Notes under the pieces: generated by a model | Told to the model about the DNA's origin: nothing | The model's input: the letters and a program-made list of their open reading frames with translations, nothing else | The model's database searches: none | Position numbers and translations under genes: made by a program | Shown here: one piece after another, positions 17,451-26,540 of the stretch | Numbering within the stretch: the stretch's first letter is position 1 | Layout of the letters: every line of letters begins with the position of its first letter | Assembly (NCBI RefSeq): GCF_000702945.1 | Contig: NZ_JNLE01000003.1 | Coordinates: 1,349,501-1,413,500, forward strand | From: Clostridium sp. KNHs205 | GTDB lineage: Bacteria; Bacillota; Clostridia; Lachnospirales; Lachnospiraceae | Reading direction: 5' to 3' | DNA: 64,000 nucleotides

Positions 17451-19004
17451 ATGAGAGCATTGATCAGCGTATCTGACAAAACTGGAATAGTGGAATTGGC
17501 AAAGGAGCTGGAAGGTTTAGGCGTTGAGATTCTGTCTACCGGAGGAACCTATAAGAAACTGAAAGAGGAAGGAATTGATGCTGTTGAAGTATCGGAGGTT
17601 ACCGGATTTCCTGAGTGCCTGGATGGAAGAGTAAAGACCCTTCATCCGGCTATCCATGCCGGACTGCTTGCTATGAGAAGCAAGGAAGAACATATGAGAC
17701 AGTTAGAGGAACTTCAAATTAAGCCAATAGACTTTGTAATTGTTAATCTCTATCCCTTTAAGGCGACTATATTAAAAGACGGTGTAACCAGAGAAGAAGC
17801 TGTAGAAAATATTGATATCGGCGGTCCCACCATGCTGCGCAGTGCTGCCAAGAATTATCAGGATGTGGCAGTGGTTACGGACCCTTCCGATTACAACAAA
17901 GTGCTCTCAGAACTCAAAGAAGCGGGACAGGTAAGCCTGGAGACCAAGTTCTACCTGATGCAGAAGGTATTTATGCATACCTCTAATTATGACACAATGA
18001 TTGCAGATTATCTGAAGAAGGAAAGAAAAGATACGGAACTTCCGGAAACCCTTACCCTTACCTATGAGAAGGTTCAGGATATGAGATATGGTGAAAATCC
18101 TCACCAGAAGGCAGCTTTTTATCGTGAAATCGGTAAAAGAAAAGGCTCTCTGGCAGATGCCCTGCAGTTAAATGGCAAGGAACTCTCCTTTAACAACATT
18201 AATGACACCAATGGTGCCCTGGAGCTGTTAAAGGAATTTACAGAACCGACAGTAGTTGCCTGCAAGCATGGTAATCCCTGTGGGGTAGGAAGTGCTGAGA
18301 ATATTGATAAAGCCTGGGATAAAGCATATCAGGCAGATAAGGTATCCATTTTCGGCGGAATCTTGGTATGTAACCGTACAGTTACCTCCTATATGGCTGG
18401 TGAGATGAGTAAGATATTCCTGGAAGTAATAGTTGCACCTGATTATGAAGAAGAAGCACTTGAAATCTTAAAGGCCAAGAAAAATGTAAGAGTTCTGAAA
18501 TTGGAGGATATAGAAATACCCCAGGATGAAAATGCTTATGATTTAAAAAAGGTAAACGGCGGACTTATTGTACAGACTATAGACAGCAAACTTCTGTTAG
18601 AAGAAGAGTTAAAAGTTGTTACTGACAGAAAACCGACGGAGAAGGAGCTTGAGGATATGCTCTTTGCCATGAAGGTGGTGAAGTTTGTAAAATCCAATGG
18701 TATTGCACTGGCAAAAGATAAGCAGTCCATCGGAATCGGACCCGGACAGGTAAATCGTATATGGGCAGCCAGACAGAGTATTGAACATAGCAAAGAGCTT
18801 ATAAGTGAAGAGGCAGCTGCGGGCTCTGTACTTGCCTCTGACGCTTTCTTTCCTTTTGATGACTGTGTAGAGGCAGCACATGCAGGTGGAATTACAGCAA
18901 TTATCCAGCCAGGCGGTTCCATCCGTGATGAAGATTCCATAAAGAAATGCAATGAATATGGAATAACTATGGTATTTACTGGTATGAGGCATTTCAAGCA
19001 CTAA
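17451..19004 (+). CDS. purH: Bifunctional AICAR transformylase/IMP cyclohydrolase PurH
   Basis: Catalyses the last two steps of IMP synthesis in the cytoplasm. N-terminal MGS-like cyclohydrolase (about 1-145) with STGGTYKKL and [13 protein letters not shown]-terminal transformylase (about 150-517) with the AICAR-binding segment KHGNPCGVG and GPGQVNR. AAAGGAG is 7 nt before ATG 17451 but only 1 nt before the in-frame ATG 17445, so the second is preferred (517 residues). It stands alone here behind a ZTP riboswitch and is followed by a strong terminator. Confidence 0.97.
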   Translation: MRALISVSDKTGIVELAKELEGLGVEILSTGGTYKKLKEEGIDAVEVSEVTGFPECLDGRVKTLHPAIHAGLLAMRSKEEHMRQLEELQIKPIDFVIVNLYPFKATILKDGVTREEAVENIDIGGPTMLRSAAKNYQDVAVVTDPSDYNKVLSELKEAGQVSLETKFYLMQKVFMHTSNYDTMIADYLKKERKDTELPETLTLTYEKVQDMRYGENPHQKAAFYREIGKRKGSLADALQLNGKELSFNNINDTNGALELLKEFTEPTVVACKHGNPCGVGSAENIDKAWDKAYQADKVSIFGGILVCNRTVTSYMAGEMSKIFLEVIVAPDYEEEALEILKAKKNVRVLKLEDIEIPQDENAYDLKKVNGGLIVQTIDSKLLLEEELKVVTDRKPTEKELEDMLFAMKVVKFVKSNGIALAKDKQSIGIGPGQVNRIWAARQSIEHSKELISEEAAAGSVLASDAFFPFDDCVEAAHAGGITAIIQPGGSIRDEDSIKKCNEYGITMVFTGMRHFKH

Positions 19005-19035
19005 AATAAATCTGATTTAATCCCACCATAAAGAC

Positions 19036-19082
19036 TTCCCCGGCACAGTTTCTCAGAAACTGTTGCCGGAGAGGTTTTTTTA
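19036..19082 (+). terminator. Terminator after purH
   Basis: Strong stem: CCGGCACAGTTTC pairs with GAAACTGTTGCCGG (one bulge) around TCA, followed by AGAGG and seven T. Confidence 0.9.
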
Positions 19083-19574
19083 TGGAATAAATAAACTCCT
19101 GTTATAAAAGAACAGGTAGAAAGCTGCAGCTGCCTTGTAAAATAAAGATTCACACTATTGTCACAGTAAAAATCCTATGACCAGAAAGAGCTCCAATCGG
19201 TATCATAGTTTAAGCCTCAACAACCTTCTATTCAGATAAATGAGTGATTTCTATCTAATATTTCAGCTGTTATTGTAACAATTAGAGAATAACCAGTAAA
19301 CATTTACTAATTCCGTGGTTAAAATTGACAATGAGTTCTATCCTTAGTACAATAGATATTAGGGTGTGTCTTAAAACTCACTGCACCGTTCTGAGCATTC
19401 AGCCCCGCACAGGCAGTTTTCAGACGCACAGGAGGGATTAAATTCTAATCCAATTTTAATATTTGTGTAATATGGAATTAATCGGGATGGAATATGATTA
19501 TATTACACAGGTTAAAGACACAGAAATCAACTTAAGCGTGAAGAAATAAAAAACTCCACACAGGAGGTGTTAAG
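19083..19574. other. Gap before the nfeD-flotillin pair
   Basis: No gene seen. It holds the inverted-repeat element at 19364-19429. AGGAGG for the next gene is at 19562-19567. Confidence 0.5.
19364..19429. repeat. 66-bp element with 15-bp terminal inverted repeats
   Basis: GTGTGTCTTAAAACT (19364-19378) and the inverse complement of AGTTTTCAGACGCAC (19415-19429) match at 13 of 15 positions. Inside is a CTGA-GCAT-TCAG hairpin. It may be a minimal IS or MITE remnant, or simply a stem-loop in the leader of the next operon; no transposase is present. Confidence 0.45.
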
Positions 19575-20114
19575 ATGCTATTGCTATTTCAGGTTTGTTT
19601 TTTTGCAGGTATTGCATTGATAATTATATCAGTTCTTTTGGGAAGCCTCTTTGATATTGTTGGGATTGACGGCTTTGACCTGGATTTTGGAGGAAGTTCC
19701 ATTGTACTTCCCTTTAGTCCGATTGTTTTCGTTTTGTTTTCAGCAGTATTTGGCGGTATGGGATGGATTCTGTGGGAGAAGGTTCCAGACTTGTTCTGGA
19801 TATTAATGTTGTTCATTTCTGCAGTTACCGGTTTTGCAGTATGTTTCACCATACAGCATTTCATCATAACACCCCTTAAGAAAGCCCAGAATACCAGTAC
19901 ACCGGATGTACAGGATCTTGTTGGGCTGCCGGCCACTGTTTCGGAGACTATAATGGAGAATGGCTTTGGAGAGATAAGATATATAATAAACGGAAACAGT
20001 TATACCTCACCCGCTAGGACCATTAACGGCGGAGAGATTAAAGCAGGAGGAAGTGTTGCCATCTGCTGGATTGAAGAATATGTATTTTATGTTACATCCA
20101 CAGAGAATATCTGA
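19575..20114 (+). CDS. NfeD/YuaF-like membrane protein
   Basis: Partner of flotillin in membrane microdomains. 179 residues: TM helices at about 3-25, 43-65 and 72-95, then a C-terminal OB-like soluble domain (about 105-175) with VGLPATVSETIMENGFGEIRY and GGEIKAGGSVAICWIEEYVFYV, as in NfeD short forms such as Bacillus YuaF. AGGAGG is well placed. The flotillin gene follows after 123 nt, the same order as yuaF-yuaG. Confidence 0.8.
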   Translation: MLLLFQVCFFAGIALIIISVLLGSLFDIVGIDGFDLDFGGSSIVLPFSPIVFVLFSAVFGGMGWILWEKVPDLFWILMLFISAVTGFAVCFTIQHFIITPLKKAQNTSTPDVQDLVGLPATVSETIMENGFGEIRYIINGNSYTSPARTINGGEIKAGGSVAICWIEEYVFYVTSTENI

Positions 20115-20237
20115 TACATAAGGTTAAACCTATTCGTATCTGATATAAATTTGGAAACCATGGTAATAGGAATGCCCTTTATACAAGGCTATCAACTTAT
20201 ATGCTATGGGAGTACGTGTTAATAGGAGGAAGAAAGT

Positions 20238-21698
20238 ATGCCATTACAAGCTATTATTATTGCAGGAAGTATTGTAGGAGCTGTTATTCTGGTTATCCTG
20301 CTGGTTACAACCATGTGGAAGAGAGTGCCACAGGATAAGGCAGTAGTTGTAACAGGTCTTAAGAAAAGGGTAATCTCCGGTGGTGGTGGTTTTGTTATCC
20401 CTTTACTGGAACGTGCCGATAAGATTTCATTGGAAAATATGAAAATCGAAATTCGTACAGAAGGAGCAAGAACGGAGCAGGGTGTTGATATCCGTGCTGA
20501 TGGTGTTGCTGTTGTTAAGGTAAAAAGCGATAAAGAAAGCATTCTAAATGCCATTGAGCAGTTTAATACAGGCAGAGAACAGCAGACCATAGAAGTAATA
20601 AAAGACACAGGCAAGGATGTATTAGAAGGTAAGCTAAGAGAAATTATCTCCAAGATGACCGTTGAAGAGATCTATAAAGACAGAGAAAAGTTTGCTTCAC
20701 AGGTTCAGGAAGTTGCAGCCATGGGTCTTGCCAGTATGGGACTTGAACTGAAAGCCTTTACCATTCGTGATATCTCCGATAAGAATGGCTATCTGGAGGC
20801 ACTTGGTAAACCTCGTATTGCGGAAGTAAAGAAAAATGCTGCAATCGCAGAAGCAGAAGCCTTAAAAGAAACCAAGGTCAAGGTAGCAGAAGCAGAGAGA
20901 CTGGGAGAAGAAGCAAAGATTCTCGCAGAAACCCAGGTGGCGGAAGCGAATAAAGAAAAGGAATTAAAGATACAGGGCTATCGTCAGGAGCAGGAGACAG
21001 TAAAAGCGAAAGCGGATGCTGCTTATGCCATCCAGAAAAATAAAGTGGATAAGGAAGTTACTGAAACTGCCATGCTGGTAGAGCTTACCAAGAAGGAAAA
21101 AGAAGCTGAAATTCAGGAAAAAGAAGCTATCAGACGTGAAAAGGAATTACTTGCCACAGTTAACAAAGAAGCGGATGCCGATATTTACCGTATCAGTAAA
21201 GAAGCGGATGCTAAGAAATATTCTGAATTAAAAGAAGCAGAAGCAGCCAGTATGGCAATAAAGGTTAAGGCAGAAGCAGAAGCGGAAGCAATCAGAATTA
21301 CCGGTGAAGCAGAAGCTGCCTCTATCCTTGCAAAAGGTACTGCCGAAGCTCAGACCATGGTTAAGAAAGCCGAAGCTTACAAGCAGTATAACGATGCTGC
21401 GGTAACACAGATGATCATTGAGAAATTACCTGAAATTGCTGCCTCTATTTCAGAACCTCTTACTAAGACTGAGAAAATTGTTATTATAGACAGCGGTAAG
21501 AACGGAGAAGGCTCAGGAGCTTCTAAGGTATCCGGTTATGTAACAGATATCATAACTCAGATTCCTGAGACCATTGAAGCAATCACTGGAATTAACCTGA
21601 CAGACTCTATTAAGAAGAATCTCTCAAAGGAAAAGAAAGAGGAGTTGTACAGCCAGGATAAAGAAGAACAGGATTCCTCAGATTATAAGGAAGTATAA
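20238..21698 (+). CDS. Flotillin-like SPFH protein (FloT/YuaG type)
   Basis: Membrane-anchored scaffold of lipid microdomains. 486 residues: N-terminal hydrophobic anchor (about 3-28), SPFH/band-7 domain (about 30-200) with RADGVAVVKV and LREIISKMTVEEIY, then a long Ala/Glu/Lys-rich coiled coil (about 205-385) with repeated EAEA segments, and a C-terminal oligomerisation part with KLPEIAASISEPL and SGKNGEGSG. It is paired with the NfeD-like gene upstream and ends at a strong terminator. Confidence 0.93.
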   Translation: MPLQAIIIAGSIVGAVILVILLVTTMWKRVPQDKAVVVTGLKKRVISGGGGFVIPLLERADKISLENMKIEIRTEGARTEQGVDIRADGVAVVKVKSDKESILNAIEQFNTGREQQTIEVIKDTGKDVLEGKLREIISKMTVEEIYKDREKFASQVQEVAAMGLASMGLELKAFTIRDISDKNGYLEALGKPRIAEVKKNAAIAEAEALKETKVKVAEAERLGEEAKILAETQVAEANKEKELKIQGYRQEQETVKAKADAAYAIQKNKVDKEVTETAMLVELTKKEKEAEIQEKEAIRREKELLATVNKEADADIYRISKEADAKKYSELKEAEAASMAIKVKAEAEAEAIRITGEAEAASILAKGTAEAQTMVKKAEAYKQYNDAAVTQMIIEKLPEIAASISEPLTKTEKIVIIDSGKNGEGSGASKVSGYVTDIITQIPETIEAITGINLTDSIKKNLSKEKKEELYSQDKEEQDSSDYKEV

Positions 21699-21717
21699 AT
21701 TGTAAGGTCATAAATTC

Positions 21718-21763
21718 AGGCACCGTAGACATTTAATATTAAATGTTTACGGTGCCTTTTTAT
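21718..21763 (+). terminator. Terminator after the flotillin gene (possibly bidirectional)
   Basis: AGGCACCGTAGACATTTA pairs with TAAATGTTTACGGTGCCT (one wobble) and TTTTT follows. The minus-strand side also shows a T-rich flank, so it may serve the convergent BIG2 gene too. Confidence 0.9.
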
Positions 21764-21792
21764 GGCTTTTTAATAAGCTGCATATTCTTGTT

Positions 21793-22446
21793 TTACTGTG
21801 CTGTTCCCGATGGAGTGGGAGTAGTATCTGATTTCTCGACTACTGTAACTTTGCAATAATCATATTTACCATTTCCGATTGAAGCGAAGATATAAGTAAC
21901 ACCAGCTGATTTTGCTGAAATTCTTCCGCCAATGCTTACACTGGCAATATTGGAATCGTTACTCCAGAACTTTGCTTCTTCTACAGTATTGTTAGGCTTT
22001 AAGATCGCTGTTAAGGAAGTCTTATCGCCTACTGTCAGGGTCAGCTCCGATTTGGTAAGTTTAATACTTAAGGCCGCAGGACCAACGGTAATACTGCAAT
22101 CCAAAGTGGCAACTGTCTTAGTGCCATCTTTAACGGTAACAGTTATGGAAGCAGTTCCAAAGTCAACAGCGGTTATAAGACCGGAATCATCAACCGTTGC
22201 AATGGAGGTATCACCGGATTTGTAGGACACTTTCTGGCTTTCTGTAATATTGTACAGCTTTAAGTTGAAAGTAGAATCTTTTACCAGGGACTTACTCTTT
22301 ACATTTAATTTAATGCTGTTTTGTTCTTCATCAGTGGTTGTTGCACTGGCAACTGCAGTACTGCCGAATACGGGCGGCAATAATACAGACAGGAATAAAC
22401 ATATGCCAAATGCCAGAAGGCATTTTTTCCATAAAGCAAATTTCAT
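21793..22446 (-). CDS. Secreted BIG2 (Ig-like) domain protein
   Basis: 217-residue exported protein. A signal peptide (about 1-35, ending ASA) is followed by two BIG2-type Ig-like domains (about 45-125 and 127-208); typical segments are YKSGDTSIATVDDSGLITAVDFGTASITVTV and FWSNDSNIASVSIGGRISAKSAGVTYIF, of which only short cores are needed to see the repeat. No catalytic domain or anchor motif is visible. AGGAGG precedes the ATG on the minus strand. It is probably a cell-surface or matrix protein; function unknown. Confidence 0.82.
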   Translation of the reverse strand: MKFALWKKCLLAFGICLFLSVLLPPVFGSTAVASATTTDEEQNSIKLNVKSKSLVKDSTFNLKLYNITESQKVSYKSGDTSIATVDDSGLITAVDFGTASITVTVKDGTKTVATLDCSITVGPAALSIKLTKSELTLTVGDKTSLTAILKPNNTVEEAKFWSNDSNIASVSIGGRISAKSAGVTYIFASIGNGKYDYCKVTVVEKSDTTPTPSGTAQ

Positions 22447-22876
22447 GGCATTATCCTCCTAATGACAGGTCATTGATATTACAGAAAGTAAAGGTGGCTT
22501 TCTATATACTATTATATCAATAGTATGGCCTGTTTCCAACACATTCCGTGAAATTCATATAACATCACGGACTATGTATCTTATTATGTACCTTACTAAA
22601 ATAATATATTAATTTGTCAGAATCATGTCAATTTCTTAATTTTTTCTTACGAATCTTACGAATTTAAACCAATATGTAGTATGCAGCAGGAAAAAAGTGT
22701 TTATTAATATCATAAATCTGGAAAATAAAAAAAGGTCAAAATTTGTAATAAATATAGACTATAGATTTAAAGAAGGGTTTTCGATATGATAATTAAATGG
22801 TAATATTTTATAAAATTTCCCTATAATGTATTTGGAAATAATCTAAATAAATTAAAAAGGAGGATAAGTACTTAAT
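22447..22876. other. Divergent gap before the injection-system locus
   Basis: No gene seen. It contains the CTTAC-repeat motif (22636-22677). A clear -35/-10 pair for 22877 was not found; a TATAAT at 22822-22827 has no good -35. Confidence 0.4.
22636..22677 (+). promoter_or_regulatory. CTTAC direct-repeat motif, copy A
   Basis: A 42-bp segment matches 56928-56969 at about 36 positions. Shared parts are CTTAATTTTTTCTTAC, a second CTTAC 9 bp further on, AATTT and CCAATATG. The 9-bp spaced direct repeat suits an OmpR-family regulator. Its orientation would favour the plus-strand locus at 22877, 200 nt away, but the divergent BIG2 gene is also possible. Confidence 0.5.
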
Positions 22877-23509
22877 ATGGATCATGTGGATGAGAAGCTT
22901 CTGAAACAAAAGGAAATGATGGAAGAGTTTGAAAAGCAAAGATATGATAAGGATACCATTGATAAAGAGAATAAGAGTTCTATTTTTGACGGAATGATTA
23001 ACATACACAAAATACCGGTGACTTTTGGGGAGAGAACACTGCTTAACGAAAAAATAGCAATCTGGATGCCGGAGGATTTCAGACAATTCTCACAAGAAGA
23101 AATTAATGCAGTCTATCTTTTAGGTAACAAGCCAGATTTTGTGTTTGGTAATTCCTATCTCGGATTTTCCCTTGGTTTTCATTATACAAGCAATGAGGTT
23201 CCCAATGAATATATGGGGGACTTTCTCAAAATAGCAAAAATGGTTTTAGAAAAATCAGGTCCAAAGGTAAATATATATTCTGAGAAAGTTAAAAAGACAG
23301 GCAATCACATAGTTTCAAGTCTGGAACTGGTTTCTCATACGGTAACAGACACAATTTATAATGTTATGTTTTATAGTTCCTTAGAGGGCAAAGTGCTGAT
23401 TGGTTTCATAAATTTTGATTACCAGTATTTGAACCGTTATAAAACTATAGCAGAAGAAATGCTTACGTCCTTCCGGTTCATTGAAGATACGAAGGAGGAA
23501 GAAGGATGA
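22877..23509 (+). CDS. DcrB/EagR-like candidate effector chaperone
   Basis: 210-residue soluble protein. After a charged N-terminal helix (1-35), residues 40-200 have the strand-helix pattern of the DcrB/DUF1795 (Mog1/PsbP-like) fold: a strand pair leading to EKIAIWMPEDFRQFS, and a C-terminal KVLIGFINFDYQYLNRYKTI helix ending in SFRFIED. In Proteobacteria such EagR proteins load RHS and VgrG effectors with membrane helices onto type VI spikes. Here it is the first gene of the locus, overlaps the VgrG gene by 4 nt (ATGA), and an RHS with a hydrophobic segment lies downstream. Family call is by fold pattern only. The ribosome site AAGGAGG is 13 nt before the ATG, rather far. Confidence 0.5.
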   Translation: MDHVDEKLLKQKEMMEEFEKQRYDKDTIDKENKSSIFDGMINIHKIPVTFGERTLLNEKIAIWMPEDFRQFSQEEINAVYLLGNKPDFVFGNSYLGFSLGFHYTSNEVPNEYMGDFLKIAKMVLEKSGPKVNIYSEKVKKTGNHIVSSLELVSHTVTDTIYNVMFYSSLEGKVLIGFINFDYQYLNRYKTIAEEMLTSFRFIEDTKEEEG

Positions 23510-24912
23510 GTACAATTTCATATGCTGATATAACGGTGACTGGATTTCCTTTTCAGAAAATAGAACAGCTGACAATCAGTCATACTGTTAACGAACATGG
23601 TCAGGCAGAGATTATCGGAGAACTGGATGCTGCTACCGCGCAGGATTTTCTAAAGCGTGTGGATGAGAAAATGATGGTGACCATAACAACAAAAGCGGAA
23701 GGACAGCCTTCTAACCTTTTTTATGGATGTATACGAAAGGTATCTTTACAACAGGAAACAGAGTACAGCCGAGTGACGTTACAGTTGTATTCCATGAGTC
23801 GTTTGCTGGATATGGAGAAAAAGAATAAAACCTACCAGAACACGGCTAAAACCTACGGACAGATAATAACAGCTGATATATCAGACAAAAGTGATCTGCA
23901 TATGATGGTTTCGGATAGAGCCATTGGTGCACTGATTATGAAATACAATGAAACGGACTGGCAGTTTGCGAAGCGTATGGCATCAAAACTCAATGCTCCA
24001 TTAGTTTCCAATGTATCTTCGCCCAGGCCGCAGATATATATTGGTCTGCCTCCTGCAAGCAAGACTATTACAGTCAATAAAACGGCTTATTCTTATGGAA
24101 GTGAAGGTGGTGCTCAATTAGCTTCCGGAGCTCCAGCCCAGGATTTTGGCGGAGAGCAGATCGAGAGCTACGAATATGGCTATGTGGGAGATCAGATATC
24201 TTTTGGTGGAAAGAATGGAAGGGTTAGAAGTGTAAGGGCTACACTTAAGGATGGCATATTAACTATGACTTATGGTCTGTTAACTGCTGGGGGAGCTTCT
24301 TCCGCGTCTGGAGGCGGACTTGCAGGAATCGCAGCACCGGCAGCACCAAATGCACAGGCCTCAGGAAAAATGATGAGAGGTAAAGTCATGGCAGTGTCAG
24401 GCGATAAAGTACAAGTACATCTTACGGATGTAGATGGGGGATATGACGGCGGTGGAAACTGGTGGTTCCCTTATTCAACAGCCTATTCCTCCAGTGATGG
24501 CAGCGGGTGGTATTGTATGCCTGAGGAAGGGGATGAAGTGAGGGTATTCTTCCCGTCCGGAAATGAAGGGGATGCCTTTGCTGCAAGCTCTGTCTGCGCT
24601 ACCCCACCAGCCAACCCCAAACATAAAAGCTGGAAAGCACCCGGCGGAAAAGAAATACTACTTACCGACGAAGGAATGTATATCATCGGTAAATCCGGAA
24701 AAGTATATATCAATCTAACCGATGAAAAAGGAATCGAGATTCATTCCGATAAGGATATCACTGTAACTTCTGACGCAAACATCAAGATCAACTCCTCCTC
24801 GGAGGTACAAATCATTGCAAAAAATCAAATTATGATTGGAACGGAAGATGCATACCTTGATCTGACGGAAAATTCGGCAACGCTGGCTGCAAGTCAGGTA
24901 TTAATCAATTAG
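23506..24912 (+). CDS. VgrG-like spike protein
   Basis: Predicted central spike of a contractile injection machine, 468 residues. The N-terminal gp27/late-control-D-like part (about 1-240) contains NETDWQFAKRMASKLNAPLV, the usual hub signature. A Gly/Ala/Ser linker (about 262-290) precedes a gp5-type OB fold (about 292-370; RGKVMAVSGDKVQVHL, WFPYSTAYSSSDGSGWYCMPEEGDEVRVFF). The C-terminus (about 385-468) is a repetitive beta-helix needle (DKDITVTSDANIKINSSSEV). The same layout recurs at the N-terminus of the RHS protein. ATGA overlap with the upstream gene shows coupled translation. Confidence 0.85.
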   Translation: MSTISYADITVTGFPFQKIEQLTISHTVNEHGQAEIIGELDAATAQDFLKRVDEKMMVTITTKAEGQPSNLFYGCIRKVSLQQETEYSRVTLQLYSMSRLLDMEKKNKTYQNTAKTYGQIITADISDKSDLHMMVSDRAIGALIMKYNETDWQFAKRMASKLNAPLVSNVSSPRPQIYIGLPPASKTITVNKTAYSYGSEGGAQLASGAPAQDFGGEQIESYEYGYVGDQISFGGKNGRVRSVRATLKDGILTMTYGLLTAGGASSASGGGLAGIAAPAAPNAQASGKMMRGKVMAVSGDKVQVHLTDVDGGYDGGGNWWFPYSTAYSSSDGSGWYCMPEEGDEVRVFFPSGNEGDAFAASSVCATPPANPKHKSWKAPGGKEILLTDEGMYIIGKSGKVYINLTDEKGIEIHSDKDITVTSDANIKINSSSEVQIIAKNQIMIGTEDAYLDLTENSATLAASQVLIN

Positions 24913-24923
24913 GGGGAGTAACG

Positions 24924-26009
24924 ATGGCGGACAGTTGTATCGAGATGTTTGAGGAAACTTTCTATCCGAGAGCTTTTCTAACACTTGCAGAAAAGACTAT
25001 AGAGGTATTTGAGGCACAGGAGGAAGAAATCATCAAAGAATGGAAGGCAGGAATCAAGCAGTATCTTACCATGCTGGAAAATTTACAGAAGGATAGGCTG
25101 GCGGAGGAGGTGTCTGAACTGCATTTATCTTTTTTATATACTTCCCTGCTGTCCGGCAAACCAGGATTTCGGATTGACAGCTATGGAGAAGGAGGTCGTC
25201 TGGGATCTGAGACTGTTCTTACAGAAGAACTTTCCGCAGACTGGTTAGGAAGCTGCCTTGAAGAATTCACCAGGGAACTTGAGCAATATACAAGGGCGGA
25301 AAGTATCCGCAGGTTTATCCGCCCGGCAGAGCTGGAAGTCTTAAGACTACGGGCTGTAAGAAGTCTGCTATACTATTTCACCGGTCGTTTTCGTTATCTT
25401 ATTTCTGAAATTTTAGATTTCAGACAGTTGGCGAAGGTAGAGAAGGAAGAAAGCTTTGTAATCCAGATGGGTGAATATATGGACTGGCAGAAGACGTTAT
25501 ATGCCCTGTTGCCGGAGGTGGATATTTTCAATTGTGACAAAGATACTTTACTTTCTTTTCGCAGATTTTCTGCATTTTCTTATCAGAATAAAGTAATTTC
25601 TGGGTTGACTGTAAATAGTGCCAGATTTTTAGATTGTACTTTTAAAAATACAATAATAGACGATTGTATTATGAATGACTGTTTGTTTGCCGGCTGCATG
25701 TTCGAAAATGTGAAAATAAAAGCCACGAAAATGAAAGGCTGCTTATTTCTTGACTGTACCATGAAAAATACAGCTTGGGAGAGGATAACATTCTTTGAAG
25801 AGGATATGTATGTGGAAGCAGAATATTACGAACCGGCAGAATTCTATAGGTGCCAGTTAACGGACAATCAATTTATTGAGAGTAACTTATCTGAGTGTGT
25901 TGTAACAGATAGTGCTATGGACAGAGTAACAGTCTATGGTGGCAGAGCAGAGAATTCCGATTTCTTAGAACAGGCTGGAATAGAATGGCTTTCGAAACAG
26001 GAGGAATAA
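24924..26009 (+). CDS. Pentapeptide-repeat-like protein of the effector module
   Basis: 361 residues. The first 200 are helical and acidic and not recognised. Residues about 215-345 form a right-handed beta-helix-like run of five-residue steps (ARFLDCTFKNTIIDDC, CMFENVKIKATKMKG, CQLTDNQFIESNLSEC). Pentapeptide proteins appear in type VI loci as effector adaptors or accessory spike proteins. It lies 11 nt after the VgrG-like gene with GGGGGAG before its ATG and 3 nt before the next gene. Adaptor role is inference; no enzyme motif was seen. Confidence 0.65.
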   Translation: MADSCIEMFEETFYPRAFLTLAEKTIEVFEAQEEEIIKEWKAGIKQYLTMLENLQKDRLAEEVSELHLSFLYTSLLSGKPGFRIDSYGEGGRLGSETVLTEELSADWLGSCLEEFTRELEQYTRAESIRRFIRPAELEVLRLRAVRSLLYYFTGRFRYLISEILDFRQLAKVEKEESFVIQMGEYMDWQKTLYALLPEVDIFNCDKDTLLSFRRFSAFSYQNKVISGLTVNSARFLDCTFKNTIIDDCIMNDCLFAGCMFENVKIKATKMKGCLFLDCTMKNTAWERITFFEEDMYVEAEYYEPAEFYRCQLTDNQFIESNLSECVVTDSAMDRVTVYGGRAENSDFLEQAGIEWLSKQEE

Positions 26010-26012
26010 AGC

Positions 26013-26540
26013 ATGGACTATTTTGAATTATATCAAAGTGATAAAGTAGAAAATGCAGTTGAGTTAATGGGTCTAGACAGAGACAGATATTGCTACGGTA
26101 TGACAGAGGAGGATTTTACAGCGCTGGAACCGTTGAAAGTTGCTTATTACAGTGGCAGGGAAACAGAGGAAATGTGCGATATCTTAATAGAGCCTGTTTA
26201 TCTTATTTCCAATGAAATAAAAAGACTGTTTGAATTATATGACAAGAGCATAGATTACAAAGGAGTACAGCTTTTTTCCACTGCCAGTGAAAATACGAAA
26301 AGCCCGTTATACTGGGTGGCAGGAATAAAAGAGCGGGTATGTTTGCACGAGACCAGTGAAATCTATGGAAACGGGATGCTAAAAGCACTGGTACTGGACA
26401 GAAAGAAAATAAAAGGACTGGATATTTTCCGTGTAGCCGGATTGTTGGAATATAAGATCATCGTATCACTTCCGGTTGCAGAAAGCTTATTAAGACGAAG
26501 GCTTTATGGAATTGGATTGCAAAGGATTAAGGTGGTCTGA
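26013..26540 (+). CDS. DUF1629/Imm11-like small protein
   Basis: 175 residues, soluble. The pattern VYLISNEIKRLFELYDKSI followed by YKGVQLF, then LYWV and a C-terminal IFRVAGLLEYKIIVS and AESLLRRRLYGI resembles the DUF1629 (Imm11) proteins often coded next to VgrG and DUF4280 genes. It could be an immunity protein or an effector accessory. It sits 3 nt after the pentapeptide gene and its stop abuts the next start. Assignment is tentative. Confidence 0.4.
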   Translation: MDYFELYQSDKVENAVELMGLDRDRYCYGMTEEDFTALEPLKVAYYSGRETEEMCDILIEPVYLISNEIKRLFELYDKSIDYKGVQLFSTASENTKSPLYWVAGIKERVCLHETSEIYGNGMLKALVLDRKKIKGLDIFRVAGLLEYKIIVSLPVAESLLRRRLYGIGLQRIKVV

